Below, in pieces: positions 54,771 to 64,000 of a stretch of DNA of 64,000 nucleotides (positions within the stretch are counted from its first letter, which is position 1; each line of letters opens with the position of its first letter). Location of the stretch: contig NZ_LGDD01000292.1 of NCBI RefSeq assembly GCF_001279695.1, positions 9,191 to 73,190 of the forward strand, given 5' to 3'. Under the pieces are notes generated by a model. It saw only the letters and a list, made by a program, of their open reading frames with translations, ran no database searches and had not been told where the DNA came from. A program made the position numbers and the translations under genes. This DNA is from Streptomyces sp. WM6378 (GTDB taxonomy: Bacteria; Actinomycetota; Actinomycetes; Streptomycetales; Streptomycetaceae).

Positions 54771-54797
54771 TTGGCACTCCGCTTGACCGAGTGCTAA
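54771..54797 (+). promoter_or_regulatory. CIRCE operator 1 (HrcA)
   Basis: TTGGCACTC (54771-54779), 9-nt spacer, GAGTGCTAA (54789-54797); one mismatch to the CIRCE consensus TTAGCACTC-N9-GAGTGCTAA. Confidence 0.93.
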
Positions 54798-54812
54798 TCA
54801 CCGTCCTAGTCT
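54783..54812 (+). promoter_or_regulatory. groES: groESL1 promoter
   Basis: TTGACC (54783-54788) lies inside the spacer of CIRCE 1; 18 nt further is TAGTCT (54807-54812). HrcA bound to either CIRCE would cover the promoter. Confidence 0.8.
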
Positions 54813-54817
54813 CGCTT

Positions 54818-54844
54818 CTGGCACTCCCCACCGGAGAGTGCCAA
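54818..54844 (+). promoter_or_regulatory. CIRCE operator 2 (HrcA)
   Basis: CTGGCACTC (54818-54826), 9-nt spacer, GAGTGCCAA (54836-54844). Two mismatches, but arms remain self-complementary. Lies just downstream of the transcription start. Confidence 0.9.
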
Positions 54845-54942
54845 GTAGCGACGGGCAGGTCCGGCACCCGCGACGACGGATCCACCTGGTCGCCACCCCA
54901 GACAGTTAACCCCGTGAGATCTCCGAAGGGGGAGACCGGATC

Positions 54943-55251
54943 GTGACGACCGCCAGCTCCAAGGTTGCCATCAAGCCGCTCGAGGACCGCATTGTGGTCC
55001 AGCCGCTCGACGCCGAGCAGACCACGGCCTCCGGCCTGGTCATTCCGGACACCGCCAAGGAGAAGCCCCAGGAGGGCGTCGTCCTGGCCGTGGGTCCGGG
55101 CCGCTTCGAGAACGGCGAGCGCCTTCCGCTCGACGTCAGCACCGGCGACATCGTGCTGTACAGCAAGTACGGCGGCACCGAGGTGAAGTACAACGGCGAG
55201 GAGTACCTCGTCCTCTCGGCCCGCGACGTGCTCGCGATCATCGAGAAGTAA
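54943..55251 (+). CDS. groES: Co-chaperonin GroES
   Basis: Lid of the GroEL folding chamber. 102 aa: [35 protein letters not shown] holds the mobile loop, and [21 protein letters not shown] the core end. GTG 54943 after GAAGGGGGAGACC. Heat-inducible by HrcA release from two CIRCE sites. Confidence 0.97.
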   Translation: MTTASSKVAIKPLEDRIVVQPLDAEQTTASGLVIPDTAKEKPQEGVVLAVGPGRFENGERLPLDVSTGDIVLYSKYGGTEVKYNGEEYLVLSARDVLAIIEK

Positions 55252-55256
55252 TTCAC

Positions 55257-55347
55257 CGAAGTACGCGAGTACTTCGAGTTCGAAGCGAATGCTTTGAGAG
55301 CTGCGCCCCTGGTCACCCCGCTGATTGCCGGGCGGCGAGGGGCGCAG
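55257..55347 (+). other. Two hairpins in the groES-groEL gap
   Basis: CGAAGTAC/GTACTTCG (55257-55276) closes a GCGA tetraloop; CTGCGCCCCT (55301-55310) pairs with AGGGGCGCAG (55338-55347). They lie within the 136-bp gap and may direct mRNA processing or partial termination so that groES and groEL are made in different amounts. Confidence 0.6.
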
Positions 55348-55378
55348 TGTCATTAACCCGAGTTTTCGAGAGGGCTGA

Positions 55379-57014
<1,636 letters not shown>

Positions 57015-57016
<2 letters not shown>

Positions 57017-57030
57017 CGTCGTACGACGTC
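57015..57030. other. 16-bp palindrome at the groEL1 stop
   Basis: GACGTCGTACGACGTC, perfect palindrome overlapping the last two bases of the stop codon, 17 bp before the terminator. Could form a small extra hairpin in the 3' end. Confidence 0.35.
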
Positions 57031-57046
57031 GGGCCGCAGAACGTGT

Positions 57047-57088
57047 GAAGGCCCCCGCTCCCGCCCTCTCGGCGGGGCGGGGGCCTTC
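57047..57088 (+). terminator. Terminator after groEL1
   Basis: GAAGGCCCCCGC + CCCGCC pair with GGCGGG + GCGGGGGCCTTC with one bulged T and a CTCTC loop; an 18-bp stem ending 31 bp... after the stop region, before the convergent gene at 57114. Confidence 0.88.
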
Positions 57089-57113
57089 CCCGTTCTCCCT
57101 CGGTGTGGGTGGC

Positions 57114-57809
57114 TCAGCCCGCGGCGCCCAGCTGCTTCATGAGCTTCATGGCGTCGTAGTGCCACCAGCCTTCCTGGATCTTGTCGTTCTTGAACCGGAA
57201 GATCGTGGTGCCGGTCATGCCGACCTGCTTGCCGGTGGCCGGTATGCCCATGAAGTCGCCCGTGTGGGTGCCGTTCAAGGTCCACAGCGTCACCACGTCG
57301 TCGCCCTCGCAGATCTGCCGGTCGAGCTCGAAGGCGAAGTCGAAGGCGGACCGCCAGCGGGTGACGTCGCTGCGGATCCCGTCGGAGCCGACGACCGTGT
57401 CCTGCTCCTTCATGATGTCGTGGTCGGCGTAGTCGGCCGCGAACACCTCGTCGATCGCGTCGAGGTTGCCGCCCGTGGCGATCTCGTGGAAGAAGCGGCG
57501 GGCGGTTGACGCGTTCAACTGGTCGTTGCGCACCACATCCAGGTCCGTGAAGGTGGGCATGCCGTCGCAGAGCGCGACCATTTCCTCGAAGATCCGGTTG
57601 GTCTCCGGAAGGTTCGAGTTCGCCATTGCCTCTTCGTACGAGGGAAATTCGATGATCTCGACGAAGTGGGAGCCGTCGGCGCGGTCCTTGCCGATGAGGC
57701 TGTGGGAGGCGGTCCGCTTGCCTTTGGTCTGTTCGACCCATCGGTCCATGAGCTGGTCCAGGTCGCTGTACCGCCCGGTCTTGAAGTCGATTACCTGCGC
57801 GAATGTCAT
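57114..57809 (-). CDS. SnoaL-like ester-cyclase-type protein with N-terminal dimeric domain
   Basis: 231 aa from ATG 57809 (GGGAGGAACC upstream). N-terminal ~100 residues (FKTGRYSDLDQLMDRWVEQTKG, HFVEIIEFPSYEEAM) look like an antibiotic-monooxygenase-type ferredoxin fold; residues ~105-231 form a SnoaL/NTF2-like domain (FAADYADHDIM, RRW-SAFDFAFE, TGDFMGIPATGKQV, RFKNDKIQEGWWHYD). Role unknown; such proteins occur both in secondary metabolism and as detoxifiers. Confidence 0.82.
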   Translation of the reverse strand: MTFAQVIDFKTGRYSDLDQLMDRWVEQTKGKRTASHSLIGKDRADGSHFVEIIEFPSYEEAMANSNLPETNRIFEEMVALCDGMPTFTDLDVVRNDQLNASTARRFFHEIATGGNLDAIDEVFAADYADHDIMKEQDTVVGSDGIRSDVTRWRSAFDFAFELDRQICEGDDVVTLWTLNGTHTGDFMGIPATGKQVGMTGTTIFRFKNDKIQEGWWHYDAMKLMKQLGAAG

Positions 57810-57887
57810 GGTTCCTCCCGACTGGCTCTGGGCGTAATACGTCCATTTTAGTGATATTTGAGCCATTTGTGCGGGTGGAATGGCGGC

Positions 57888-58916
57888 TCACGCGGAATGG
57901 TGCAGCGCCGCCGGGAGTACGGGATCCGCGAACGGCACCCCGGCCGCGAACCGCTCCACCTCGTCCAGCGACCGATCCGCCATGCGGTGCAGCTCATTGC
58001 CGAGCGAGCCCGCGATGTGCGGGGTCAGCAGGACGTTGGGGAGGTCGTACAACGGGGAGTCACGGGGCGGGAGTTCGGGGTCCGTCACGTCCAGGACCGC
58101 GTGCAGGCGGCCCGAGAGGAGCTCGGCGAGCAGGGCGGGCTCGTCGACCAGGGAGCCGCGCGCGGTGTTGACCAGGGTGGCACCCGTCGGCATCAGGGCC
58201 AGCCGACGGGCGTCGATCATGTGGTGGGTCTCGGGGAGCTGGGGCGCGTGGACGGAGACGACGCTGCTGCGGGAGCACAGCTCGTCCAGAGGTACCTGTT
58301 CAACGCCCAGCGATGCCGCTTCGGTTCCGCTCACGTACGGGTCGTACAGAAGGACCTCGAAGTCGAAGGGGCGGAGCAGTCCGATGACGCGGCGGCCGAT
58401 CCGGGAGGCGCCGATCAGGCCGACCGTACGGCGGTAGTTGCCGGTGCGTCCGGTCTCGCTCAGCCACGCGGGGGCGGTGCGCAGCTCGGCGTAGCGCCGG
58501 GCCGAGCGCAGTACCTCCTTGCCGGCGAAGAGGATCGCGGCCAGCGTGTACTCGGCGACCGGCAGGGCGTTGGCCGCGGCGGCCGACGTCACCGCGATGC
58601 CGCGCTCCCAGCAGGCGTCGGTGATGTGGTGCTTGACGGAGCCCGCCGCGTGGACCACCGCGCGCAAGTCGGGGGCCGCGGCCAGGACGTCCGCGGTGAG
58701 CGGCGGCGCGCCCCAGCAGGTGAGCAGGACCTGGGCCTCGGCAAGGGCGGCGGCGACCGGTCCGGTGGGCGTCGCGAGGTCGTGGGCGACCAGGTACGGG
58801 TCGGTGCGGGCGAGGGCGGCGAGCCGGGTGCGGTGGCGCTCCGCGAGGAGGCGGTCCGCGATGCCGGGACCCATCGCGAGCAGCAGAGCGGGCCGATTGT
58901 CAGTGGTGTGGTGCAT
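57888..58916 (-). CDS. D-isomer specific 2-hydroxyacid dehydrogenase
   Basis: 342 aa NAD-dependent oxidoreductase. Rossmann motif GLIGASRIGRRVIGLL (third Gly position of GxGxxG replaced by Ser), catalytic Arg in NTARGSLVDEPAL, Glu region TDPELPPRDSPL, His in TPHIAGS. ATG 58916; GTG 58937 possible. Lies 58 bp after the sugar ABC permease gene on the same strand, so probably acts on the imported substrate. Confidence 0.9.
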   Translation of the reverse strand: MHHTTDNRPALLLAMGPGIADRLLAERHRTRLAALARTDPYLVAHDLATPTGPVAAALAEAQVLLTCWGAPPLTADVLAAAPDLRAVVHAAGSVKHHITDACWERGIAVTSAAAANALPVAEYTLAAILFAGKEVLRSARRYAELRTAPAWLSETGRTGNYRRTVGLIGASRIGRRVIGLLRPFDFEVLLYDPYVSGTEAASLGVEQVPLDELCSRSSVVSVHAPQLPETHHMIDARRLALMPTGATLVNTARGSLVDEPALLAELLSGRLHAVLDVTDPELPPRDSPLYDLPNVLLTPHIAGSLGNELHRMADRSLDEVERFAAGVPFADPVLPAALHHSA

Positions 58917-58974
58917 GGTGGGACTCGGGCTCCTCACGAGGCGCTGGCCAGGGGCAACTGGGTGTCCGGGCCGG

Positions 58975-59910
58975 TCATTTGACGCTGCCGGCGGCGAGCC
59001 CGGCCTTCCAGTGCCGCTGCAGGGAGACGAAGGCGACGATCAGGGGGATGACGGCGAGGAGGGAGCCGGTGACGACGAGAGGGTAGTAGCTCGGCTCGGC
59101 GTGGGTGTTGCTGTTCCAGGCGTACAGACCGAGGCTCAGCGGGAAGAGCTTCTGGTCGCTGAGCATGACCAGGGGGAGGAAGAAGTTGTTCCAGATCGCG
59201 GTGAACTGGAAGAGGAACACGGTCACGAAGCCCGGCATCACCATGCGCAGACCGATCGACCAGAAGGTGCGCAGCTCGCCCGCCCCGTCGATACGGGCGG
59301 CCTCCAGGGCCTCGTCGGGGATGTAGCTCGCGCTGAACACCCGGGACAGATACACCCCGAACGGGTTGACCAGAACGGGGATGAGCACCGACCAGTACGT
59401 GTTGACCAGGCCGACCTTGCTCGCAAGGAGGTACATGGGAAGGGCGAGCGCCGTGGTGGGCACGAGCACGCCGAGCAGCACGACGCCGAACAGCTTCTCC
59501 TTGCCGCGGAAGGCGTACTTGTCGAAGGCGTACCCGGCGGCGACGCTGACCAGCGCGCACACGGCGGCGCCGCCGCCCGCGTACAGAAGGGAGTTGAGGT
59601 ACCAGCGGAAGTAGACACCGTCGTTGTACGAGGCGAGCTGCGACAGGTTGTGGCCGAGGTCGAAGCCCTTGAAGGAGAAGGCCTCGCCGGACAGCAGGCC
59701 GCCGGTGTCCTTGGTGGCGGCCGTGACCAGCCACACCAGGGGGAACAGCGTGTAGAGCACGGAGAGCAGCAGCGCGCCGTTGACCGCTGTCCCGGACAGC
59801 CAGCGGCCCGGTGACCGGTTCGGCGGTGCGGTACGTGGCGGGGTGGTGGCCCCGGTGCGCCCGGCGGTTCTCGGGGAGGCGTCCGCTTCGGCTGTCGTGG
59901 GGGAGGTCAT
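58975..59910 (-). CDS. Carbohydrate ABC transporter permease (MalG/LacG type)
   Basis: 311 aa, six TM helices after a Thr/Pro-rich cytosolic start; EAA loop EALEAARIDGAGELRTFWSIGL contacts the ATPase. ATG 59910 overlaps the upstream permease stop (ATGA). No ATPase gene is nearby; Streptomyces CUT1 importers commonly share the MsiK ATPase (family knowledge). Confidence 0.93.
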   Translation of the reverse strand: MTSPTTAEADASPRTAGRTGATTPPRTAPPNRSPGRWLSGTAVNGALLLSVLYTLFPLVWLVTAATKDTGGLLSGEAFSFKGFDLGHNLSQLASYNDGVYFRWYLNSLLYAGGGAAVCALVSVAAGYAFDKYAFRGKEKLFGVVLLGVLVPTTALALPMYLLASKVGLVNTYWSVLIPVLVNPFGVYLSRVFSASYIPDEALEAARIDGAGELRTFWSIGLRMVMPGFVTVFLFQFTAIWNNFFLPLVMLSDQKLFPLSLGLYAWNSNTHAEPSYYPLVVTGSLLAVIPLIVAFVSLQRHWKAGLAAGSVK

Positions 59911-60887
59911 GCCTTGGCCCCCTTCCGGTTGGTGAGGCGGGTGACGACGAAGGAGAGCAGGGCCGCGGCGAGCGCGAGGAGCACGGCCGAGGCGGCGGCG
60001 AGGCCGTAGTCGTTGCGGCTGAACGCGGCGGTGTAGGCGTACATGTTGGGCGTCCAGGTGGAGGTGACCGTGGAACTGCCGCCCTGGTTGAGGATCAGCG
60101 GCTCGGTGAAGAGCTGGAGCGAGCCGATGACGGTGAAGAGCGACACCATCGCCAACGAGGCGCGGATCAAAGGGAGTTTGATGCCGAACGCGGTGCGCCA
60201 CTCGCCCGCGCCGTCCATGGTGGCCGCCTCCAGAACGGAGCGGTCGATGGCCTGGAGCGCCGCGTAGAAGATCACCATGTTGTAGCCGAGCCATTCCCAC
60301 AGCGCGATGTTGACGACGGAGGGGAGCGTGCCGCTGGAGGAGAAGAAGTCGAAGCCGACGCCGCCGGAGTTCATGGCCCGCACGACCGGGCTGAGGCCGG
60401 GGGTGTAGAGGTACACCCAGATGAGCGCGGCGATGATGCCGGGCACGGCGTGCGGCAGGAACAGCGCCAGCTGGAAGAAGCGGCGGGCGCGGGCCAGCGC
60501 CGAGTCGAGCAGCAGCGCGAGCGCGAGGGCGCCGCCGACCATCAGCGGGATGTAGACGACGCAGTAGCCGGCAAGGACCCAGAAGCCCTCGCGGAAGGCC
60601 CGGTCGCCCAGCGCCGCCGTGTAGTTGTCGAGCCCGCTGAACACGGAGGTGGCGCCGCCGAAGCCGAGCCCCGACTGCTTCTCGGTGAACAGGCTCAGCC
60701 AGACCGCGTACCCGATCGGCACCACCGTCACGGCGGTGAACAGGACGAAGAAGGGGGTGAGCAGCACGCCCGCGGCGGTGCCGGTACGGCTGCGGGTCCT
60801 GCGGGGCGTTCTGCCGGGAGTTCTGCGGGCCGGTCCGGGCTCGGGTGCCGCGGTGCTTACGGCTGCCGGGCCGTCGTCCTCCGTCAT
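59907..60887 (-). CDS. Carbohydrate ABC transporter permease (MalF/LacF type)
   Basis: 326 aa, six TM helices; EAA loop SVLEAATMDGAGEWRTAFGIKL. ATG 60887 chosen because the 32-codon extension to ATG 60983 has AT-rich third positions unlike real coding sequence, although GAGGG lies well placed before 60983. Operon with the binding protein and second permease. Confidence 0.9.
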   Translation of the reverse strand: MTEDDGPAAVSTAAPEPGPARRTPGRTPRRTRSRTGTAAGVLLTPFFVLFTAVTVVPIGYAVWLSLFTEKQSGLGFGGATSVFSGLDNYTAALGDRAFREGFWVLAGYCVVYIPLMVGGALALALLLDSALARARRFFQLALFLPHAVPGIIAALIWVYLYTPGLSPVVRAMNSGGVGFDFFSSSGTLPSVVNIALWEWLGYNMVIFYAALQAIDRSVLEAATMDGAGEWRTAFGIKLPLIRASLAMVSLFTVIGSLQLFTEPLILNQGGSSTVTSTWTPNMYAYTAAFSRNDYGLAAASAVLLALAAALLSFVVTRLTNRKGAKA

Positions 60888-60987
60888 GGCCGCGCCATGA
60901 CCGCCTGCTCCGTCCGGCAGTCGCACGCGCGGGGTCCCCCGCCCCCCTCCCGCCTGTCCCGCGGGACGCCCCTTCGTCCTCATCGGG

Positions 60988-62316
60988 TCAGCCCTCGACC
61001 TTCAGTCCGCGCTTCTTCAGCTCGGTGACGGTGGCGTCATGGGCGGCCTTGATCGCGTCCGTGATCTTCACGGAGCCGCCGGCGACCTTGCCGAGCTGGT
61101 CCTTGAGCGTGGTGTTGGTGGTGCCCATGCTCGGGCCCCAGCCCCAGTTGGCGTTGATCGAGCTGCCCGCGGCGTCGAAGAGCTGGTAGATGTCCTGGCC
61201 GGTGTAGAAGCTCGTGTCGAAGGCCTTCTTGGCGGTCGGGCGCAGCGCGATGTCGGCCGGGAAGGCGCTCGACGTACCGGACTTGATGCGGGCGTCGATG
61301 CCTTCGGGGGTGGTCGACATCCACTTGGCGAATTCGAGCGCCGCCTCGGTCTTGGTGCTGCCCTTGGTCACCGCCCAGGTGGAGCCGCCGAGCATGCCGC
61401 TGGCGGGCTTGCCGTCCCAGGTGGGCACGGGGGCCACCGCCCACTTGCCGCTCTGGTCGGGCACGGTGCCCTTGAGGACGCCCGCGGCCCAGGAGGCGCC
61501 CAGGTAGCCGACCGTGGAGCCGTCCTTGAGCGAGGCGGTCCACTCGGGGCTGAAGGAGACCGCGTTCTGAACGAGCTTGTCGTCGATCAGGCCCTGCCAG
61601 TAGTCGGCGACCTTGTTGGTGGCGGCGTCCGCGGTGTTGAGCTTCCAGGTGTCGCCGTCGGCCTTGAACCACTGGGCGCCGGCCTGCCAGGCCATCGCCT
61701 CGAAGGTGGTCGGGTCGTCCGGGAAGAACGTGCCGATGCGCGCCTTCGGGTCGGCGGCCTCGGCCTTCTGGGCGGCGGCTTTGAACTCGTCCCAGGTCCT
61801 GGGGACTTCGATCTTGTTCTTCTCGAAGAAGTCCTTGCAGTAGAAGTACGCCTGCGGTGCCGCGTCGAACGGGATCGCCCAGTTCTTGCCGCCGAGCGTG
61901 GTCTGCTGGATCGACTGCGGCAGGAACTGCTTCTTCACGTCGTCGGTCACGTACTTGCTGATGTCCTGGAACGAGCCCTGGCTGACGAACTCCGGGAGCA
62001 TCGGGTACTCGACGGCGACGAGGTCGGGCGCGTTGCCGGCCTTCACCGCGTTGGAGATCTTGGCGTAGCCGCCGGCGTTGCCGGAGGGGATCTCCTCGAA
62101 CTTCACCTGGATGTTCTTGTGGGAGGCGTTGAAGGCGTCCACCACGTCCTTGGAGCCCTTCTGCCAGGCCCAGAAGGTGATGGTGACGGGCTTGTCGGCG
62201 GTGCCCTTGCCCGCGTCGCCCGACTTGCCGTCCCCGCCGCCGCAGGCCGTGAGCACAGCGAGAGCGGTGGCGGTACCGACGAGGGCGGAGGTCGATCTGG
62301 TCCAACTGCGGCTCAC
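60988..62316 (-). CDS. Sugar-binding lipoprotein of ABC importer
   Basis: 442 aa, SBP family 1. Lipobox VLTACGGG (Cys25); ITFWAWQKGSKDVVDAFN, PDLVAVEYPMLPEF, GKNWAIPFDAAPQA and TPEGIDARI follow the extracellular sugar-binding pattern. GTG 62316. First gene of the importer operon; an operator-like palindrome lies 80 bp upstream. Sugar not predictable. Confidence 0.93.
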   Translation of the reverse strand: MSRSWTRSTSALVGTATALAVLTACGGGDGKSGDAGKGTADKPVTITFWAWQKGSKDVVDAFNASHKNIQVKFEEIPSGNAGGYAKISNAVKAGNAPDLVAVEYPMLPEFVSQGSFQDISKYVTDDVKKQFLPQSIQQTTLGGKNWAIPFDAAPQAYFYCKDFFEKNKIEVPRTWDEFKAAAQKAEAADPKARIGTFFPDDPTTFEAMAWQAGAQWFKADGDTWKLNTADAATNKVADYWQGLIDDKLVQNAVSFSPEWTASLKDGSTVGYLGASWAAGVLKGTVPDQSGKWAVAPVPTWDGKPASGMLGGSTWAVTKGSTKTEAALEFAKWMSTTPEGIDARIKSGTSSAFPADIALRPTAKKAFDTSFYTGQDIYQLFDAAGSSINANWGWGPSMGTTNTTLKDQLGKVAGGSVKITDAIKAAHDATVTELKKRGLKVEG

Positions 62317-62395
62317 GGAACGGCTCCTGAACGTGAGGGGACGAGGCGATGGCCGCGATCCTTGGCCCAGTTCTGACCGAAGTCAAGAGCGAAAG

Positions 62396-62409
62396 TTCGA
62401 TTGATCGAA
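62396..62409. promoter_or_regulatory. Operator palindrome upstream of sugar operon
   Basis: TTCGAT-TG-ATCGAA, 6-bp perfect arms, in the AT-rich leader 80 bp before the binding-protein start. Shares TGATCGAA with sites upstream of the regulator gene. Confidence 0.6.
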
Positions 62410-62487
62410 AAAAGATCAGAGAAAGGTTGAACGATCCTGAACGGGCGCGAACGGTCCTAGGTGACGCCGCGGGTGACGGTCGCGGCT

Positions 62488-63651
62488 TCAGGACTGAACG
62501 CTCGCCGGGCTCCGCAGCGTGTCGGAGGGCGCCCCGCAGGAGGCCCGCACGCGCAGCCTCGGCAGCAGGTCGACATGGCGCCGCGGGGCTTCCTCGGCCT
62601 CGCCCGAGCCTCCCGCTGGGGCGCCGCGCAGGCGCTCGATCAGCAGCTCGGCGGCGTACCGCCCGACCTCGTGCTTGGGCGGGGCGACCGCGGTGAGCGG
62701 AATGTCGGCGAGGGCGGCCACCTCGTCGTCGTACGCCACGAGCGCCAGGTTCTCCGGCACCCGTACGCCCAGTTCGGCCAGGCGCTGCACGATGCGGATC
62801 GCGTCCACGTCGTTGTGCACGAGCGCCGCCGTGGCCTGCCCGGCCAGGACCGCGGCGCGCAGCGCCTGCACGGCCCGCTCGAACCCGGCCGGGTCCGCCT
62901 CGGCCGACACCGAACCGATCACCGGGAGCGGCGGCTTGAGGCCGAGCGCGTCGAGCGCGTACCGGTAACCGGCGCGCACCGCGATCGCCGTCGGGCTGTC
63001 CGCCCGGGCCACGAGCAGGGGGGTGGTGTGCCCGAGCCCGAGCAGATGGCGCACCGCGATGAGCACGCCATGGCTGTGGTCCGAGCAGACCCGGTCCAGG
63101 TCGTCCAGTTCCCGGCCGGGCACCCCGCGCCGCTCCAGGAGCACCGTCGGCACCGGGAGGCCGGCGATCCAGGCGCCGTGCTCCACCGGGTCGTCCGGCT
63201 CCTTCCAGCCCGGCGCGATCAGCAGCCCCTCGGCCCCGGCCGCGAGCAGCCCGGCGGCCCGGCCCGCGTCCTCCTGCGGCCGGTAGTCCGAGATCCGCAG
63301 GATCAGCCGGGCCCCCGCTGCGGCAGCCGCCTCGTGCGCACCCCGGATGACCTCAGCGAAGTAGTACGTGGCGTTGGGCGCCAGCATGCCGATGACGAGC
63401 TCGCGCGAGCCGGGGCCCTGGGCCGAGGCCTGGGCGTGGGTGGCCTGAGGGGTGCCCTCCCCGGCGCCCGGCCAGGACACCGACCCGTGCACCCGGTCGA
63501 GCCTTCCGTCGTTGGCCAGGAACTCCACGTCCCGCCGCACGGTCACCGGGGAGACCCCCAACTGCACGGCGAGCTCGGACACCCGCGCCGAGCCGCGCCC
63601 GCGCACCAGCTTAAGGAGTCGGTCATGACGTTCAGCAGCACTTTCTCGCAC
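62488..63651 (-). CDS. Transcriptional regulator, DeoR-type HTH fused to LacI-type sensor
   Basis: 387 aa. N-terminal DeoR winged helix (~8-60: RHDRLLKLVRGRGSARVSEL, GVSPVTVRRDVEFL), then a periplasmic-binding-protein-like sensor domain as in LacI proteins (VIGMLAPNATYYFAEVIRGA, LVARADSPTAIAVRAGY, VAYDDEVAALADIPLTAV). GTG 63651 has GAAGGGG upstream. Encoded directly before the sugar importer operon; likely represses both. Confidence 0.9.
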   Translation of the reverse strand: MRESAAERHDRLLKLVRGRGSARVSELAVQLGVSPVTVRRDVEFLANDGRLDRVHGSVSWPGAGEGTPQATHAQASAQGPGSRELVIGMLAPNATYYFAEVIRGAHEAAAAAGARLILRISDYRPQEDAGRAAGLLAAGAEGLLIAPGWKEPDDPVEHGAWIAGLPVPTVLLERRGVPGRELDDLDRVCSDHSHGVLIAVRHLLGLGHTTPLLVARADSPTAIAVRAGYRYALDALGLKPPLPVIGSVSAEADPAGFERAVQALRAAVLAGQATAALVHNDVDAIRIVQRLAELGVRVPENLALVAYDDEVAALADIPLTAVAPPKHEVGRYAAELLIERLRGAPAGGSGEAEEAPRRHVDLLPRLRVRASCGAPSDTLRSPASVQS

Positions 63652-63706
63652 AGCGGCATCCCCTTCGCGATGTGGCGGCCCGGTGGGCCATGACCCTAAT
63701 GCAACG

Positions 63707-63760
63707 TGATCGAACGATGGGAGTTTCGATCATTCGGTCCGATCCATTGACGTTCGATCA
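63707..63760. promoter_or_regulatory. Operator cluster upstream of the regulator gene
   Basis: TGATCGAA (63707-63714) and TTCGATCA (63725-63732) form an inverted pair with a 10-bp gap; another TTCGATCA is at 63753-63760. Same core as the palindrome at 62396, consistent with autoregulation. Confidence 0.6.
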
Positions 63761-63972
63761 GACCGAGTTCTAAGTTCCCAGAGATTTAGCGGGGCCGGGC
63801 GGGCTCAGGCCGGGTGGGGTTCCGAACGGGTCGGGGCTCTGCCTGGGCAGGCCCCTTGTCCGGGCGGGCCGGGCCGCGAGTCTGGTGCAGCTTGGCCCTA
63901 ATAGGACTCCGTTAGGTCTTCCCGTGGGGCCTGTTCCGGAGGCATGTTGGGCATGTGGACGCACATGAAGTG
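63761..63972. other. Non-coding end region with one hairpin
   Basis: No gene recognised. GGGGC (63833-63837) + CTGC pair with GCAG + GCCCC (63851-63855), then TTGT: terminator-like. The last part contains TTCCGGAGGC and short frames leading to the partial gene. Confidence 0.4.
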
Positions 63973-64000
63973 ATGCGTGTTCGGGCGAAGTTGGCGCTGT
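63973..64000 (+). CDS. Possible start of a gene cut by the window end
   Basis: ATG 63973 (or GTG 63970) gives MRVRAKLAL, resembling a signal-peptide start. A nine-codon frame from 63942 ends in a TGATG overlap with it. Too short to judge. Confidence 0.25.

Noticed and set aside
60887..60983. Longer N terminus for the MalF-type permease from ATG 60983
   Set aside because: Despite a GAGGG site, the extra codons have AT-rich third positions and low-complexity sequence; kept as an alternative only.
62461..63693. 410-codon + strand frame opposite the regulator
   Set aside because: The - strand frame has clear DeoR and LacI-type motifs; the + frame has none.

Overview
The window is chromosomal DNA of a Streptomyces (or very close actinomycete). 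Support: very high G+C with strong third-position GC bias, many GTG starts, four-base or one-base start/stop overlaps, His-tailed GroEL1 with CIRCE operators, a DUF397/XRE/anti-sigma-like triad, a rifamycin-type HelR gene, and a gene order running from the ribosomal S10/spc/alpha clusters through truA, rplM-rpsI, glmM, coaA, glmS, acpS, alr, tsaE/B/D to groES-groEL1, which is the order I know from S. coelicolor and relatives.

Layout. (1) 1-16.1 kb: the ribosomal supercluster on the + strand: rplC (5' end outside) to rpsQ, rplN to rplO, secY-adk-map-infA-rpmJ and rpsM-rpsK-rpoA-rplQ. Strong hairpins separate rpsQ/rplN, rpsN/rpsH, rplO/secY, adk/map, rpsK/rpoA and rpoA/rplQ. (2) 16.1-23.5 kb: truA, a membrane-anchored unknown, a 162-bp foldback MITE, an ABC-F ATPase, rplM-rpsI with a clear promoter, glmM and convergent coaA. 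(3) 23.6-27.9 kb: accessory island: a seven-bladed propeller lectin-like protein, an unknown, a WhiJ/AbaA-like DUF397+XRE pair with a divergent ATPase, and a tyrosine-recombinase remnant. (4) 27.9-40.4 kb: glmS, acpS, nnrD, an L,D-transpeptidase, alr, a hydrolase, then the t6A genes tsaE, tsaB, rimI, tsaD, interrupted by an iron-box-controlled 58-residue ORF and an antisense YkuD-like protein lacking its catalytic Cys. (5) 40.5-50 kb: three related NodB lipoproteins, helR behind a rifamycin-associated element, a DGPF protein behind an ECF42-type promoter, small enzymes and a methyltransferase. (6) 50-57 kb: SEDS protein, LCP protein and a two-component system on the - strand, then groES-groEL1. 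(7) 57-64 kb: a SnoaL-like protein and a sugar ABC operon with a 2-hydroxyacid dehydrogenase and a DeoR/LacI-hybrid regulator sharing operator motifs.

Functionally the core part makes ribosomes, RNA polymerase alpha, the Sec channel and chaperonin, with cell-wall precursor supply (glmM, glmS, alr) and CoA/ACP activation (coaA, acpS). The accessory part is rich in envelope proteins and regulatory sites. I saw no tRNA, rRNA, CRISPR array or intact transposase.
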